Assembly: GCA_024641945.1 (NCBI GenBank)
Contig: JAHECD010000010.1
Location: forward strand, 1-64,000
Origin: Rubrivivax sp.
Lineage (GTDB): Bacteria; Pseudomonadota; Gammaproteobacteria; Burkholderiales; Burkholderiaceae_C
Reading direction: 5' to 3'
Length of the DNA stretch: 64,000 nucleotides
Shown piece after piece: positions 44,614-55,693 of the stretch; the first letter of the stretch is position 1, and the number at the start of each line of letters is the position of its first letter. The notes under the pieces were generated by a model. That model ran no database searches and was not told the origin of the DNA. It was given only the letters and a program-made list of their open reading frames with translations. A program made the translations under genes and the position numbers.

Positions 44614-46241
44614 GAGCTGGCCCCTTCTGGCACGGGCGCCGTCGGTGCACCCGACGCCGGCCAATGCGCGGCACACCAACTGGCGACCGTGTCGCGTTGT
44701 GCTGCCGTGTAGTGCAGGCCGAGCTTGGTACGGCGCCACAGCACGTCCTCGGCGCAGCGGGCCCATTCGTGCGCGTGCAGGTACGTGAGCTCGGCTTCGT
44801 GGAGTCCGGGTGCGATCTCGTCACCAAGGCCGTGCGGCCCGATGACCTTGTCGACCCGCGAGCCGTACGCCCGGGCGAGGCGTCGACGCACCGTGGGTGG
44901 CAAGGCCGGCTGACGCGCTGCCAAGATGCCGACGAAGCGCTCGAAATCGGCATCCGGCCGCTGCGGCGCGCCGATCCAATCACGCAGGTCGCCTCCGGGC
45001 AGCACGGCGTCGGCGGTCCACGCGCCCAGTGACGATCCGAGCGGTGCGCACAGCAGATCGGCGGCCTCTTCAGCCAGCTTTCGGAAGGTGGTGATCTTGC
45101 CGCCCCAGACCGACAGCAACGGGGCTGCCGACGTGTCGAGTTCTAGCGCGTAGTCGCGCGTGACCGCCGAAGGGTCGCCCGATTCGTCGTCGAGCAGCGG
45201 TCGCACGCCGGCGTAGGCCCACACCACGTCCTGCGGCCCGACCGGGCGCTCGAAATAGCGGCTGGCCTGCGCGCACAGATAGGCGACCTCGCTCTCATCG
45301 ATATGCACATCGCCGATGGCGCCATGGTGCTCCACGTCGGTGGTGCCGATGAGCGTGAAGTCCCCCTCGTAGGGTATGGCGAAGATGATGCGCTTGTCGG
45401 GGTTCTGGAAGATGTAGGCGTGGTCGTGTTCGAAGAGTTTGCTCACCACGATGTGACTGCCCTTGACGAGACGCAGCGCCTTCGGACGGTCGGCGTGTGC
45501 GTGCTCCGAAAGGAACTGGGCGGCCCAGGGTCCTGCGGCATTGACCAGCGCCCGGGCCGACACGGTGTGTGTGCTGCCGCCGTCTCCGCGCAGGGTGGCC
45601 TGCCAGCCGGCGTTGGTGCGCCGCGCGTCGACGCAGGCGTGGCGCGTCAGCACCGTGGCGCCACGCTCTGCGGCGTCCATCGCGTTGAGCACCACGAGGC
45701 GGGCGTCGTCGACCCAGCCATCGGAATAGATGAAGCCCTTGGTGAACGACTTCTTGAGCGGCGCGCCGGTGGCGTGCTGTCGCAGATCGACCGTGCGCGA
45801 CCCGGGCAGCACCTCGCGGCGCGCGAGGTGGTCGTAGAGGAACAAGCCCGCGCGCACCACCCAGACCGGTCGCATCGACGGGTCGTGGGGCATCACGAAC
45901 CGCAGTGGCCACATGATGTGGGGCGCGCTGCGCAGCAGCACCTCACGCTCGGCGAGCGCTTTGCGAACCAGCGCGAACTCGTAGTACTCGAGGTAGCGCA
46001 GGCCGCCGTGGATCAATTTGGTCGACGACGACGAGGTGTGCGAAGCAAGGTCATCCTTTTCGGCCAGCAACACGCTCAAGCCGCGCCCGGCCAGATCGCG
46101 TGCGATGCCCGCACCATTGATGCCGCCGCCAACGACCAGCACGTCACACGCGGTGACGCCGCCGGGTCGGCGTTCGTGCTGTGCGGGTTCGACGCGGTGG
46201 TGTGTGATGTTTGTCACGGTGCTGTTCGATCGAGGCGTCAT
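44604..46241 (-). CDS. glpD: glycerol-3-phosphate dehydrogenase
   Basis: CDVLVVGGGINGAGIARDLAGRGLSVLLAEKDDLASHTSSSSTKLIHGGLRYLEYYEFALVRKAL. Confidence 0.96.
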
Positions 46242-46243
46242 TC

Positions 46244-46306
46244 TGTTCGTTTGAAGTTCGTTTATGCCCCAAGAAAACCCTGATGTTGATTCGATGCGGT
46301 TCGTTT
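46244..46306. promoter_or_regulatory. candidate GlpR operator cluster
   Basis: TTCGTTT at 46246, 46257 and 46300 (spacing 11 and 43 bp) in the glpD/glpR divergent intergenic region. Confidence 0.6.
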
Positions 46307-46319
46307 AGATTCGCCGCCG

Positions 46320-47087
46320 ATGAATCCCAGCCCTCGACAGCTCGAACTGGTGGAAGAGGTGCGGCGCCTCCAGAGCGTGTCGGTGGAGGCGCTCGCGGAG
46401 CGCTTCGGCGTCACGCTCCAGACCGTCCGGCGCGACGTGCGCCTGCTCACCGAGGCGGGCCTGCTGGCCCGCTTTCATGGCGGCGCGCGCATCCCGAGTT
46501 CGACGACCGAGAACATCGCTTACCGGCAGCGGCAACAGTTGAACGATGCCGCCAAACGTTGCATCGCGCGCGCAGTCGCGCAGGCCGTACCGAACGGCTG
46601 TTCGATGTTCATCAACATCGGAACGACCACCGAGGCGATCGCGCGCGAACTGATGCGGCACAAGGGCCTGCGCGTCATCACCAACAACCTGAACGTCGCC
46701 GCGATCCTGTCCGACAACCCCGACTGCGAGGTGATCGTTGCGGGTGGCGTGGTTCGGGCGCGGGACCGCGGCATCGTGGGCGAGGCCACGGTGGGCTTCA
46801 TCCAGCAGTTCAAGATGGACATCGGCCTCATCGGGATCTCGGCCATCGAATCCGATGGCACCTTGCGCGATTACGACTATCGCGAGGTCAGCGTCGCTCG
46901 TGCGGTGCTCGAACGCTCCCGCGAGGTCTGGCTGGCTGCGGACCACAGCAAGTTCAACCGGCCGGCCATGGTCGAGCTCGGCCGGCTGGACCAGATCGAC
47001 ACGCTGTTCACCGACCTGCCGCCGCCTGACCCGTTTCCTGCGCTGCTGGTGGAAGCCGGTGTCGCGCTGGTCACCTGCAGTGCGTGA
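46320..47087 (+). CDS. glpR: DeoR/GlpR family transcriptional regulator
   Basis: VSVEALAERFGVTLQTVRRDVRLLTEAGLLARFHGGA...INIGTTTEAIARELM; divergent from glpD. Confidence 0.93.
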   Translation: MNPSPRQLELVEEVRRLQSVSVEALAERFGVTLQTVRRDVRLLTEAGLLARFHGGARIPSSTTENIAYRQRQQLNDAAKRCIARAVAQAVPNGCSMFINIGTTTEAIARELMRHKGLRVITNNLNVAAILSDNPDCEVIVAGGVVRARDRGIVGEATVGFIQQFKMDIGLIGISAIESDGTLRDYDYREVSVARAVLERSREVWLAADHSKFNRPAMVELGRLDQIDTLFTDLPPPDPFPALLVEAGVALVTCSA

Positions 47088-47117
47088 TCGACGCGGGGCC
47101 GTGCGCTGACTCGGCGC

Positions 47118-48011
47118 TCAGCGGTTCGACACGCCCGAGGCCACATGGCCCGCAGGCACGTGCATCGCGGCCGAATCGACATGGCCAGTCTGGTCGTCGA
47201 AGAAGAAATCGGGTTCGAATTCGCGCAGGAACTCGCCCTTTGCCAGGCCGCCGAGGAACATGGCCTCGTCGACTTCGATCTGCCAGTCCATCAAGGTGCG
47301 GATCGCGCGCTCGTGCGCCGGTGCGCTGCGGGCCGTGACCAGCGCAGTGCGTACGCGCATGCCGCCGGTGCCGGCGCGCTGCAGCCGTTGCAACGCCACC
47401 AACAGCGGCTTGAACGGGCCGGCCGCCAGCGGCTCGCCGGAGTGCGTATGTTCGTGGCGCTGGAAGGCGACGAGGCCATCGCGCTGGTAGATGGCCTCGG
47501 CTTCGTCGGAAAACAGCACGGCATCGCCGTCGAAAGCGATGCGTACCTCGTTCGGGTGCGAGTCGGTCGCGCGTGCGCTGTGCGGGTAGACACGCGCCGC
47601 CGGCACGCCGGCGGCGAGCGCGCTGCGCACGTCGGCTTCGTTGGTGGACAGGAACAGGTTCGCGTCCAGCGGCTTCAGATAACGCCACGGGCTCTGCCCG
47701 CGCGTGAAGACGCCGCGCTCGATGGGCAGCCCGAAATGCTGGCAGGAACGGAAGACCCGCATGCCCGACACCGGGTCATTGCGCGACAGGATCACCACCT
47801 GCACACGCGGCGCGTCGGCATTGAACGCGAGCAGTTTGTTGACCAGCGAGAACGCCACACCTGGGCGGGCGGGCTGCTCCAGCCGCTGCAGCTGAAGCTG
47901 CATGTAGGCGCGGTCGTCGCTCGCCTCGAAGACACGGTTTTCATCCTCGAAGTCGAACAGCGCGCGCGACGAGATCGCGACGACGAGTTGGCCTTGCAGG
48001 GTGGCGGGCAT
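47118..48011 (-). CDS. cytosolic 5'-nucleotidase family protein
   Basis: LVVAISSRALFDFEDENRVFE...VVILSRNDPVSGMRVFRSCQHFGLPIERGVFTRG...FLSTNEADVRSAL...RIAFDGDAVLFSDEAE. Confidence 0.88.
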   Translation of the reverse strand: MPATLQGQLVVAISSRALFDFEDENRVFEASDDRAYMQLQLQRLEQPARPGVAFSLVNKLLAFNADAPRVQVVILSRNDPVSGMRVFRSCQHFGLPIERGVFTRGQSPWRYLKPLDANLFLSTNEADVRSALAAGVPAARVYPHSARATDSHPNEVRIAFDGDAVLFSDEAEAIYQRDGLVAFQRHEHTHSGEPLAAGPFKPLLVALQRLQRAGTGGMRVRTALVTARSAPAHERAIRTLMDWQIEVDEAMFLGGLAKGEFLREFEPDFFFDDQTGHVDSAAMHVPAGHVASGVSNR

Positions 48012-48061
48012 GCGCACGATGGTACGCGCGCGCCAGCACGGCCCGCGGGCGCCGCGGGGGG

Positions 48062-49063
48062 TTACTGGATGAAGCCCATCGGCGTGCGCTTGCCATGTGC
48101 ATCGGGCAGATCGACCACCTCGACGCGGCCACGCCCGTCGAGCTTGGCGTTGCCGAATGCCGTCATCCAGGCGCGACGCATCTCGCGCGGCGCCAGGTCG
48201 CACATGCGCTCGAGCACGGCTTCCGGCGGCTCGGGCTCGAAGCGCGTGCCCCAGTCGTGCGCGGCGCGGATGCCGCTGTAGAGCCGCGCGGCGATCGCAC
48301 GCGCGGCATCGCGGTCGGGCATCTGCACTTCATACACATTGACGCGGTTGAGGATCGGCTCGGGGATCGCGCGCTCGTCGTTCGCCGTGGCGACCCAGAT
48401 CACCTGGCTGGCGTCGATGGGCACTTCGGCGAACTCGTCGGTGAACGCATGTGCGGTGTCGTGCTCGAGCAGGCTGTACAGCGCACCCAGCGGGTCGTAC
48501 GCGTGCTCGCCGCGGGCCTTGTCGATCTCGTCGACCACCATCACCGGGTTGGCATAGGCGCCGTCGACCAGGGTCTCGAAGACCTTGCCCGGTCGCGCGC
48601 CTTTCCATTGGCTCGACGCACCGCTGAGCACCCAGCCGGCGGTGAGGCTGCTCATGCTGATGAAACCCATGCCGGTGCCGAGCAACTGCGCCACCTCGCG
48701 CGCGAAGTGGGTCTTGCCGACACCGGGCGGGCCCAGCAGCAGCATCGGCGTGATCTCCAGCGCGTCGCGGCTGTCCTGGCAGAGTGCCAGTTGTCGCTTC
48801 AGGTCGTTCAGCGCTTCGTGGAAGTTGGGCAGTTCGTCGTAGAGATGGTCCATCGCCGGCAGGCCGGAAGGCTTGACCTGGAACCGCTCGGGGCCCTTCT
48901 CGAGCATGCGCTCATAGGTGCTGCGCAGATGCTCGTGCTCGCGGGGTGGCAGCTTGTCGAGGCGCCGCTCGACGTCGCCCGGCCGGAACACGCTTCGCAT
49001 GTGCGCGATGGGGATGCCGGAGGCTCGGCCGTGGACAGGGACGAGATCACTGCGTTGACTCAT
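48062..49063 (-). CDS. Lon-like AAA+ ATPase without protease domain
   Basis: LLLGPPGVGKTHFAREVAQLL...VMVVDEIDKARG...WVATANDERAIPEPILNRVNVYEV; 333 aa, no Ser/Lys peptidase region. Confidence 0.85.
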   Translation of the reverse strand: MSQRSDLVPVHGRASGIPIAHMRSVFRPGDVERRLDKLPPREHEHLRSTYERMLEKGPERFQVKPSGLPAMDHLYDELPNFHEALNDLKRQLALCQDSRDALEITPMLLLGPPGVGKTHFAREVAQLLGTGMGFISMSSLTAGWVLSGASSQWKGARPGKVFETLVDGAYANPVMVVDEIDKARGEHAYDPLGALYSLLEHDTAHAFTDEFAEVPIDASQVIWVATANDERAIPEPILNRVNVYEVQMPDRDAARAIAARLYSGIRAAHDWGTRFEPEPPEAVLERMCDLAPREMRRAWMTAFGNAKLDGRGRVEVVDLPDAHGKRTPMGFIQ

Positions 49064-49195
49064 GGTGCACGCTCCCGAACGATGTGCCCCATTGAAGCAA
49101 ACGGCGCGCCAACTTCAGATCGGGAATTGGCCTGATTCGGCCCCTCAGTTGCAGGGGTGAGTTGCAGCAGTCGTGGCCTGCGAGTGCTGCCCGCG

Positions 49196-50410
49196 TTACT
49201 TGATCCAGGTATTCAACTGAATGATCGGCAGCAGGACCGAAAGCACGATCAGCATCACGACCACGCCCATGGCGACGATCAGCAGCGGCTCCAGGATCGT
49301 GGCCATTGCGAGCGCACGCCGCTGGACTTCGGTGGACAACTGGGCCGCGGCACGCCCGAGCATGAGCGGCAGCTGTCCGGTCTGCTCGCCCAGGCGGGCG
49401 AACATGGCCAGCAGGCCGGGAAATCGCTTCTTTGCAGCCAGCGCAGACGCGAGTGGCGCGCCTTCGCGCACTTGTACCAGCGCTTCCATCGCGTCGGCGC
49501 GCATGGCCCTGTTGCCCAACGTCTCTGCTGCCGCCTGGAGTGCCTTGAGGATCGGCACGCCCGCGCCGGCCAGCATCGCCAGCGTGCCAGCGAAGCGGGC
49601 CGCGTTGTAGCCGCGTGCCATGCGGCCGATCAGTGGCAGGCGCAGCCACGCCGCGTCGAAGCGCGCGCGAAACGCCTCCTGCCGCCGCATCGCGGCCAGC
49701 GCGAAGAAACCGATCACGCCGGCGATCAGCAGCAGCCAGCCCCAGTTGCGCACGAATGCACTGAGCGCGAGCATGGCCACGGTGAGCGCCGGCAACGCCC
49801 GCTTGGAAGTGGTGAACACACTCGCTACCTGGGGCACGACGTAGGTGACGAGAAAGACCACGATCACGGTGGCGATCAACGAGACGATCACCGGGTAGAG
49901 CGTGGCGCCGATCAACTTGGCACGCAGGGCCTGGCGTTCTTCGAGGTCGTTGGCCAGGTTCTCGAGCACCGGGCCCAGCGCGCCGCTCTGCTCGCCGGCG
50001 GCGACGACGGCGCAATAGACCTCGTCGAACTCGCGCGGCGCGCCGGCAAGCGACCGTGCGAACGAGTTGCCTGCGTTGACCTCGCTCTTGAGATGCGCGA
50101 CCAGCTCGCGCTGGCGCTGTTCGTCGGCCTCGTCGGCCAGCGCGGTCAGTGCCCGCTCGAGCGGCAGGCCCGACGTGACCAGCCCGGCAAGTTGGCGCGT
50201 CCAGACGGCCAGCGATGTGGAATCGAAGACACGCCGCCCGGCACGAACCTGGGTGCCGTCCTTGGCCGTCGTCATGACCGGCGTCACCTCCACGGGAACG
50301 AGGGACTGCGCCCGCAGCTGCGCGCGCGCTGCCTTGGCATTGTCGGCCTCGAGCAGGCCGGTGCTCGCGCGGCCGGCGGCGTCGAGGGCCTCGAATCGGT
50401 AGGCGGGCAT
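49196..50410 (-). CDS. gspF: type II secretion inner membrane protein GspF
   Basis: MPAYRFEALDAAGRASTGLLEADNAKAARAQLRAQSLVPVEV...TRQLAGLVTSGLPLERAL. Confidence 0.95.
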   Translation of the reverse strand: MPAYRFEALDAAGRASTGLLEADNAKAARAQLRAQSLVPVEVTPVMTTAKDGTQVRAGRRVFDSTSLAVWTRQLAGLVTSGLPLERALTALADEADEQRQRELVAHLKSEVNAGNSFARSLAGAPREFDEVYCAVVAAGEQSGALGPVLENLANDLEERQALRAKLIGATLYPVIVSLIATVIVVFLVTYVVPQVASVFTTSKRALPALTVAMLALSAFVRNWGWLLLIAGVIGFFALAAMRRQEAFRARFDAAWLRLPLIGRMARGYNAARFAGTLAMLAGAGVPILKALQAAAETLGNRAMRADAMEALVQVREGAPLASALAAKKRFPGLLAMFARLGEQTGQLPLMLGRAAAQLSTEVQRRALAMATILEPLLIVAMGVVVMLIVLSVLLPIIQLNTWIK

Positions 50411-50519
50411 GTGCGAGGTCCGGAGCCCTAGTCGGCGGTCAAGAACGAATCGGCGTGGCCGTCCTGCAGACACCGACGCCGCGGCGCAGGGGCGGCACTG
50501 ACATTTCGGGCGAGAGTCA

Positions 50520-51941
50520 TCACTCTCGCGTGACCCGCATCACTTCTTCGGCCGATGTGATGCCCTGCTCGACGAGTCGTTGACCGTCTTCACGCATCGA
50601 CCGCAACCCGGCGGATTCGGCTGCAACGAACAGCTGCGACTCGGCCGCGCGGCCGTGGATCAGTGCACGGACCGAGTCGTCGGCCGACATCAGTTCGTAG
50701 ACGCCAGTGCGTCCCTTGTATCCACTGCTCCCGCACTTGTCGCAACCGACCGGGTGCCAGCGACCGCGCTCGTCCTGGCGCTTGCAATGCGGACACAGCT
50801 TGCGAACGAGACGCTGTGCCAGCACACCCAGCAGCGAGCTGCTCAGCAGGAAGGGCTCGACACCCATGTCGGTCAGCCGTGTGACGGCACTCGGTGCGTC
50901 ATTCGTGTGCAGCGTGGCGAGCACGAGGTGGCCGGTCAGCGAGGCCTGGATCGCGATCTGCGCGGTCTCGTAGTCACGGATCTCGCCGATCATGATCACG
51001 TCCGGGTCCTGGCGCAGGATGGCGCGCAGCGCCTTCGCGAATGTCAGGTCGATCTTCGCGTTGACCTGCGTCTGGCCGATGCCGGGCAGTTCGTATTCGA
51101 TCGGGTCTTCCACCGTCAGCACGTTGGTGGTGGCGGTGTCCACGCGCGCCAGCGAGGCGTACAAGGTGGTCGTCTTGCCCGATCCCGTGGGGCCCGTGAC
51201 GAGCACGATGCCGTGCGGCTGGTGGATGAGCTTGTTGAATGACCCCAACACGTCGCCGCTCATGCCCAGGCCTTCGAGCGTGAACTTGGATTCGGTCTTG
51301 TCGAGCAGGCGCAAGACGGCGCGCTCGCCGTGCGCCGACGGCAACGTCGAGACGCGCACATCGATCGCCCGCCCGCCGATGCGCAGCGAGATGCGGCCGT
51401 CCTGCGGCAGACGCTTCTCGGCGATGTCGAGCTCGGCCATGATCTTCAGCCGGCTGATGAGCGCCGCGTGCAGGGCCTTGTTCGGCTGCACCACCTCGCG
51501 CAGCGTGCCGTCGACACGGAACCGAACCGAACTGCTGCGTTCGTAGGGCTCGATGTGGATGTCACTCGCCCCGTCCTTCGCGGCCTGTGTCAACAGCGCA
51601 TTGAGCATGCGGATGATCGGTGCGTCGTCGGCCGCCTCGAGCAGGTCTTCGACAGCCGGCAGGTCCTGCATCAGACGCGACAGGTCGACTGCACTTTCGA
51701 CCTCGCCCACCACGGCGGCGGCATTCGACTCGCCGCCGGCATACGCGGCACTGATACGTTGCGACAGCGTGGACGCCGGCTCGCGCTCGAGCGTGCGCAC
51801 CGCGTATTGACGCTGCACTTCCGTCAATGCGCTGAGCGGCGTGTCCTCGGCAGCCCAGAGCACGAGGTGCTCGCCGTCGTCCTCGAGAAGAACGGTATGC
51901 GCCTTGGCGAAGGCATACGGCAACGGATGGCGGGCGCCCAT
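50520..51941 (-). CDS. gspE: type II secretion ATPase GspE
   Basis: [22 protein letters not shown]...[38 protein letters not shown]...[24 protein letters not shown]. Confidence 0.97.
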   Translation of the reverse strand: MGARHPLPYAFAKAHTVLLEDDGEHLVLWAAEDTPLSALTEVQRQYAVRTLEREPASTLSQRISAAYAGGESNAAAVVGEVESAVDLSRLMQDLPAVEDLLEAADDAPIIRMLNALLTQAAKDGASDIHIEPYERSSSVRFRVDGTLREVVQPNKALHAALISRLKIMAELDIAEKRLPQDGRISLRIGGRAIDVRVSTLPSAHGERAVLRLLDKTESKFTLEGLGMSGDVLGSFNKLIHQPHGIVLVTGPTGSGKTTTLYASLARVDTATTNVLTVEDPIEYELPGIGQTQVNAKIDLTFAKALRAILRQDPDVIMIGEIRDYETAQIAIQASLTGHLVLATLHTNDAPSAVTRLTDMGVEPFLLSSSLLGVLAQRLVRKLCPHCKRQDERGRWHPVGCDKCGSSGYKGRTGVYELMSADDSVRALIHGRAAESQLFVAAESAGLRSMREDGQRLVEQGITSAEEVMRVTRE

Positions 51942-51955
51942 GATTCGAGGCCTGC

Positions 51956-54154
51956 TCAGGGTGCCGATGCCGCGGAGGCCGGAGCCGCGGCTGCGGGCAG
52001 CGATGCGGCCGACTGTGGGCCGATGGCGGCCTCCGACGCGGGTCGCATCGGCGGCAACACCGGCGAATCCTTCAGCGGCAGCATCGGGTTCGGCAAGGGC
52101 TGCGCGTCCTTCTGCTGCGCGCGGATGACGTCGTAGCGGTCGAGCGTGAGCTTGTCGGTGCTCGTCGCGTCACGCAGCACCACGGGTCGCAGGAACACCA
52201 TCAGGTTGGTCCGGTTCTTGGTGCGGCTTTCACTGCGGAACAGACCGCCCACATACGGCAGGTCGCCGAGCAGCGGCACCTTGGATTTGTTCTCGACGAA
52301 ACGATCCTCGATCAAGCCGCCGAGCACGATGATGCCGCCATCGTCGACCATCACGTTCGATTCGATCTGGCGTTTGTTCGTCGACGGGCCGGCGTTCGTG
52401 GTGCCGGGGGCGACCTTGTCGCTCACGCTCGACGATTCCTGGTAGATCTGCATGCGCACCGTGCCGCCTTCGCCGACCTGCGGCTTGATGCGCAACGTGA
52501 TGCCCACGTCCTTGCGTTCGATGGTCTGGAACGGATTCGTCGTGGCGGTGCCGGTCTGGGTGAATTGGCCCGTGACGAACGGCACGTTGGAGCCGACGAC
52601 GATCTTGGCCTCCTCGTTGTCCATGGTGATCAGGTTCGGCGTGCTGATGATGTTGGTCGAGGTCTGGCTCTGCAGCAGGCGGGCGATCGCAGCCAGCGCG
52701 TAGACGCCGCCGTAGTTGCGGATCAGGCCGATGTTCAGGCCCTCGCCGAGCGCCACCGAACCCGATGCGGCGCCGGTGGACAGGCTGATGATGTTTCCGC
52801 TGCCGCCTGCGGGCGTGAAGTTGGTGCCGACGCCGACCAAGTTGGAATCGCCGCTCTTGCCGATCAGGCCCTGCCACTGGAAGCCGAAGTCGGCGGCGTT
52901 CTCGCCCGAGACTTCGACGATCATGCTTTCGATGTAGATCTGCGCGCGCCGGGTGTCCAGCTTGTCGATCATGACGCGAACCTGGCGATACAGCGGCTCC
53001 GGGCCGGTGATGATGAGCGAGTTGGTCGACGGGTCGGCCTGCACGAAGCCGCCGGTGGACGGCTCGGCCGAGGCCGAGATCGGTGCCGTCGCCTGAGTCG
53101 AGGCGCCGCCGGCTCCGGCGGCGTTCGGCGTCGCCGCCGGCGTGATGGCGCGCGTTGCGGCGCCTCCACCGCCACCACCGCCGCCGCTGCCCACGTTGCC
53201 GAAGGCTGCGCGAAGAACGGTGGCGAGCTTGGCGGCGTCGGCATTCTTGAGATGGACGACCCAGATGTTGCCGGCCGGCCCGCTTCCTTCGATCGGCCGA
53301 TCCAGTCGAGCGATGGCAGCGCGGATGCTCTGCAACTTGGCGGCGGTCGGCGCCCGGACGATGAGCGAATTGCTGCGCGAGTCGGCAATGATCGAGGTAC
53401 TGCCCGCGGCACCACCTTGCGCACCGGGCACGCCGGGCACGGCACTGGCCCCTTCGGCCAGGCGCTGGACCAGCGTGGCGACGTCGGCAGCGACGGCGTG
53501 CTCGAGGGGGATGATCTCGAAGTCGGTGGACGAAGGCTGGTCGAGCGCGGCCACGATCTTTCCGATGCGCGCCAGGTTGTCGGCGTAGTCCGTGATGACG
53601 AGCGCGCTCGTGCCCGGGTTCACGTTGATCGTATTGTTCGCGGTGATCAACGGCCGCAGGATGGGCACCAGGTTGTTCGGGTTCTCGTGTCGCAGGGTGA
53701 AGATCTGGGTCACGATCTGGCCACTTCGCCCGGGTGCCTGGTCCACCAGCACGGTGCCGGACTGCAGGCGCGCCTCGGCCTCGGGCACCACCTTGAGCAT
53801 GCCGCCGGTTTCGACCACGGCGAAGCCCAGGCCACGCAGTGCCGACAGATAGTTGAGGTACGCCTCGCGGATCGTCAGCGGCTGGTCGCTGTAGACGGTG
53901 ATGTTGCCGCGCACCCTGGGGTCCACGATGATCTGGCGGTCGAGCATGGCCGCAAAGGCGCGTGTCACGGCCTCGATCTCGGCGTTGACGAAGTTCAGTG
54001 TCACTGGCGTCTGAGACTTCAGTGCAGCGCTGTGGCCGGCGGCGCGGCGGGCGGGCGCCTGCTGAGCCCAGAGCGGCGGCGGCAGCACGAGGCCGGCAGC
54101 GACGGCCACTGCGACGGCAGTTCGGGTGCGGCGCAGGGATTGATTCATGGTCAT
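51956..54154 (-). CDS. gspD: type II secretion secretin GspD
   Basis: N0/N1-N3 repeats and secretin domain ([13 protein letters not shown]...[14 protein letters not shown]...[16 protein letters not shown]). Confidence 0.96.
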   Translation of the reverse strand: MTMNQSLRRTRTAVAVAVAAGLVLPPPLWAQQAPARRAAGHSAALKSQTPVTLNFVNAEIEAVTRAFAAMLDRQIIVDPRVRGNITVYSDQPLTIREAYLNYLSALRGLGFAVVETGGMLKVVPEAEARLQSGTVLVDQAPGRSGQIVTQIFTLRHENPNNLVPILRPLITANNTINVNPGTSALVITDYADNLARIGKIVAALDQPSSTDFEIIPLEHAVAADVATLVQRLAEGASAVPGVPGAQGGAAGSTSIIADSRSNSLIVRAPTAAKLQSIRAAIARLDRPIEGSGPAGNIWVVHLKNADAAKLATVLRAAFGNVGSGGGGGGGGAATRAITPAATPNAAGAGGASTQATAPISASAEPSTGGFVQADPSTNSLIITGPEPLYRQVRVMIDKLDTRRAQIYIESMIVEVSGENAADFGFQWQGLIGKSGDSNLVGVGTNFTPAGGSGNIISLSTGAASGSVALGEGLNIGLIRNYGGVYALAAIARLLQSQTSTNIISTPNLITMDNEEAKIVVGSNVPFVTGQFTQTGTATTNPFQTIERKDVGITLRIKPQVGEGGTVRMQIYQESSSVSDKVAPGTTNAGPSTNKRQIESNVMVDDGGIIVLGGLIEDRFVENKSKVPLLGDLPYVGGLFRSESRTKNRTNLMVFLRPVVLRDATSTDKLTLDRYDVIRAQQKDAQPLPNPMLPLKDSPVLPPMRPASEAAIGPQSAASLPAAAAPASAASAP

Positions 54155-55047
54155 CCGATCGAAATGATCGACCGCGCGCCTTGGCGGCGGCCGATGATGT
54201 TCAGCAGGTTGTTCAGCGCCGCTTCCGCGCCGTCGGCAGCCACGGCCTCGCCGCGGAATCGCAGGGTGGGCCCGGCCCACTGGCCGGTACCCGAAACCTG
54301 CAAGGCGCCGCCAGTGGTGGAGACCTGGAGCGTGGCGGTGTCTCCGGACGCCGCATTGCCGTCGACGACGAGACGGTAGCTGCCGAGTTCGTCCAGCGTG
54401 GAAATGCGGGAGGAGATGCCGGCCAGATCGACCGATACCTGCCCGTCGAGCCGCCACCGGCCCTGCACGTACTCGATCTTCGCGCCCGGACTGGATACGC
54501 GCATCGTTCCACCGAGCTGCAGCGTGTTCCAGGGCGTGCCCAGCCCGCCCAGCCAGGCGGCCGGCCACTGCCCGATGCCCGCTGGCGCTGCGGGCACGAT
54601 GACGGCCACCCTGCCCAGACCGGGCTTGAGCAGCACGCTCGTCGGGCCGAGCAGGCAGCAGGCATGGCGGGCGCGCAACTCGAGCGCGGCGCCTTTGAGC
54701 CCCAGTGTCCAGTCCATCCGTCCGGGCAGCGACGTGGCATCGCGGCTGCCGGGGCCCCCGGTGAGCACAACGACGGCACTGCCGTTCCAGACCGTGCCGC
54801 GCGCGTCGGAAAGAAGCACCCGATCGCCCGTGGCCGATGCGATGCCGTTGGCCAGCCATGCCGCCGGCGCAAACGCGACAAGGCCGCCAATGGCACCGAG
54901 CGCAGCGCCCCACAGCCCGTAGCGTGCCACCGAGCGTCGACGTGTTTCGCGGATCTCGCGCGCCATCATCGAATCGGCGAACACACTCGTGGCTGGCGCA
55001 CCGCGTCGTGTTGGCAGGCGCCCGCGCAGGCGGTCGAACCAGCTCAT
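54151..55047 (-). CDS. gspN: type II secretion protein GspN
   Basis: MSWFDRLRGRLPTRRG...SDARGTVWNGSAVVVL...ALELRARHACCLLGPTSVL; operon position. Confidence 0.85.
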   Translation of the reverse strand: MSWFDRLRGRLPTRRGAPATSVFADSMMAREIRETRRRSVARYGLWGAALGAIGGLVAFAPAAWLANGIASATGDRVLLSDARGTVWNGSAVVVLTGGPGSRDATSLPGRMDWTLGLKGAALELRARHACCLLGPTSVLLKPGLGRVAVIVPAAPAGIGQWPAAWLGGLGTPWNTLQLGGTMRVSSPGAKIEYVQGRWRLDGQVSVDLAGISSRISTLDELGSYRLVVDGNAASGDTATLQVSTTGGALQVSGTGQWAGPTLRFRGEAVAADGAEAALNNLLNIIGRRQGARSIISIG

Positions 55048-55165
55048 CGGGCGGCCCTCGGCGTGCAGCATCGCGGGCCGTGCACCTTGGCGCGGCGCCA
55101 CGATGGCGCTGTTGTCCCGCCGTGCCGCAGCGCACGGTCAGCGCCCCTCGGGCGGCCTGGCTCGA

Positions 55166-55693
55166 TCATGGCGAGACTCCAAACGATACGGTCACCGTGC
55201 CAGTGAATCCCTGCGGGCCCCGCGCAAGCTGGGCTTCGATTGGGCGCGCGCGGGCGCCGCTTCGGGCTTCGGCGAGCCAACTGCGCAGGGGTTCGCTGTC
55301 GACACCTTCGAGTGTCAGGACCGCCCGGTCGCCTTGCAGAGACAGTTTGGCCTTGTCCCCCAAACGGGCACTGGCGGTTTGCAGGGCGGCTGCGGATTGC
55401 GTCGCGGGGATCGTCGGGGCGCTGCGCAGTTCGCGCGACTCGGCCGCGAGGCGCTGCATCGTCTGCAACTGGGCGTCGAGCGCGTCGATCTGAGCCGGTG
55501 CATCGCGCACGGTACGCCATGCCGGGACGATGGCAAGGGACCAGGCGAGGAAGATCCCCACCACGGCGCCGGCAAGCAGGACGAGCCGGCGTTCGCGCAA
55601 CGGCAGCGACGACCACCAGGCGCGCAATGGTGCGAGTTGCTTCGACAGCGCGTCGAACTTGGCGCCGCGCGACGGGGAGGACAGGGCGCTCAT
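55166..55693 (-). CDS. gspM: type II secretion protein GspM
   Basis: LAPLRAWWSSLPLRERRLVLLAGAVVGIFLAWSLAIVPAWRTVRDAP; between gspL and gspN. Confidence 0.88.
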   Translation of the reverse strand: MSALSSPSRGAKFDALSKQLAPLRAWWSSLPLRERRLVLLAGAVVGIFLAWSLAIVPAWRTVRDAPAQIDALDAQLQTMQRLAAESRELRSAPTIPATQSAAALQTASARLGDKAKLSLQGDRAVLTLEGVDSEPLRSWLAEARSGARARPIEAQLARGPQGFTGTVTVSFGVSP

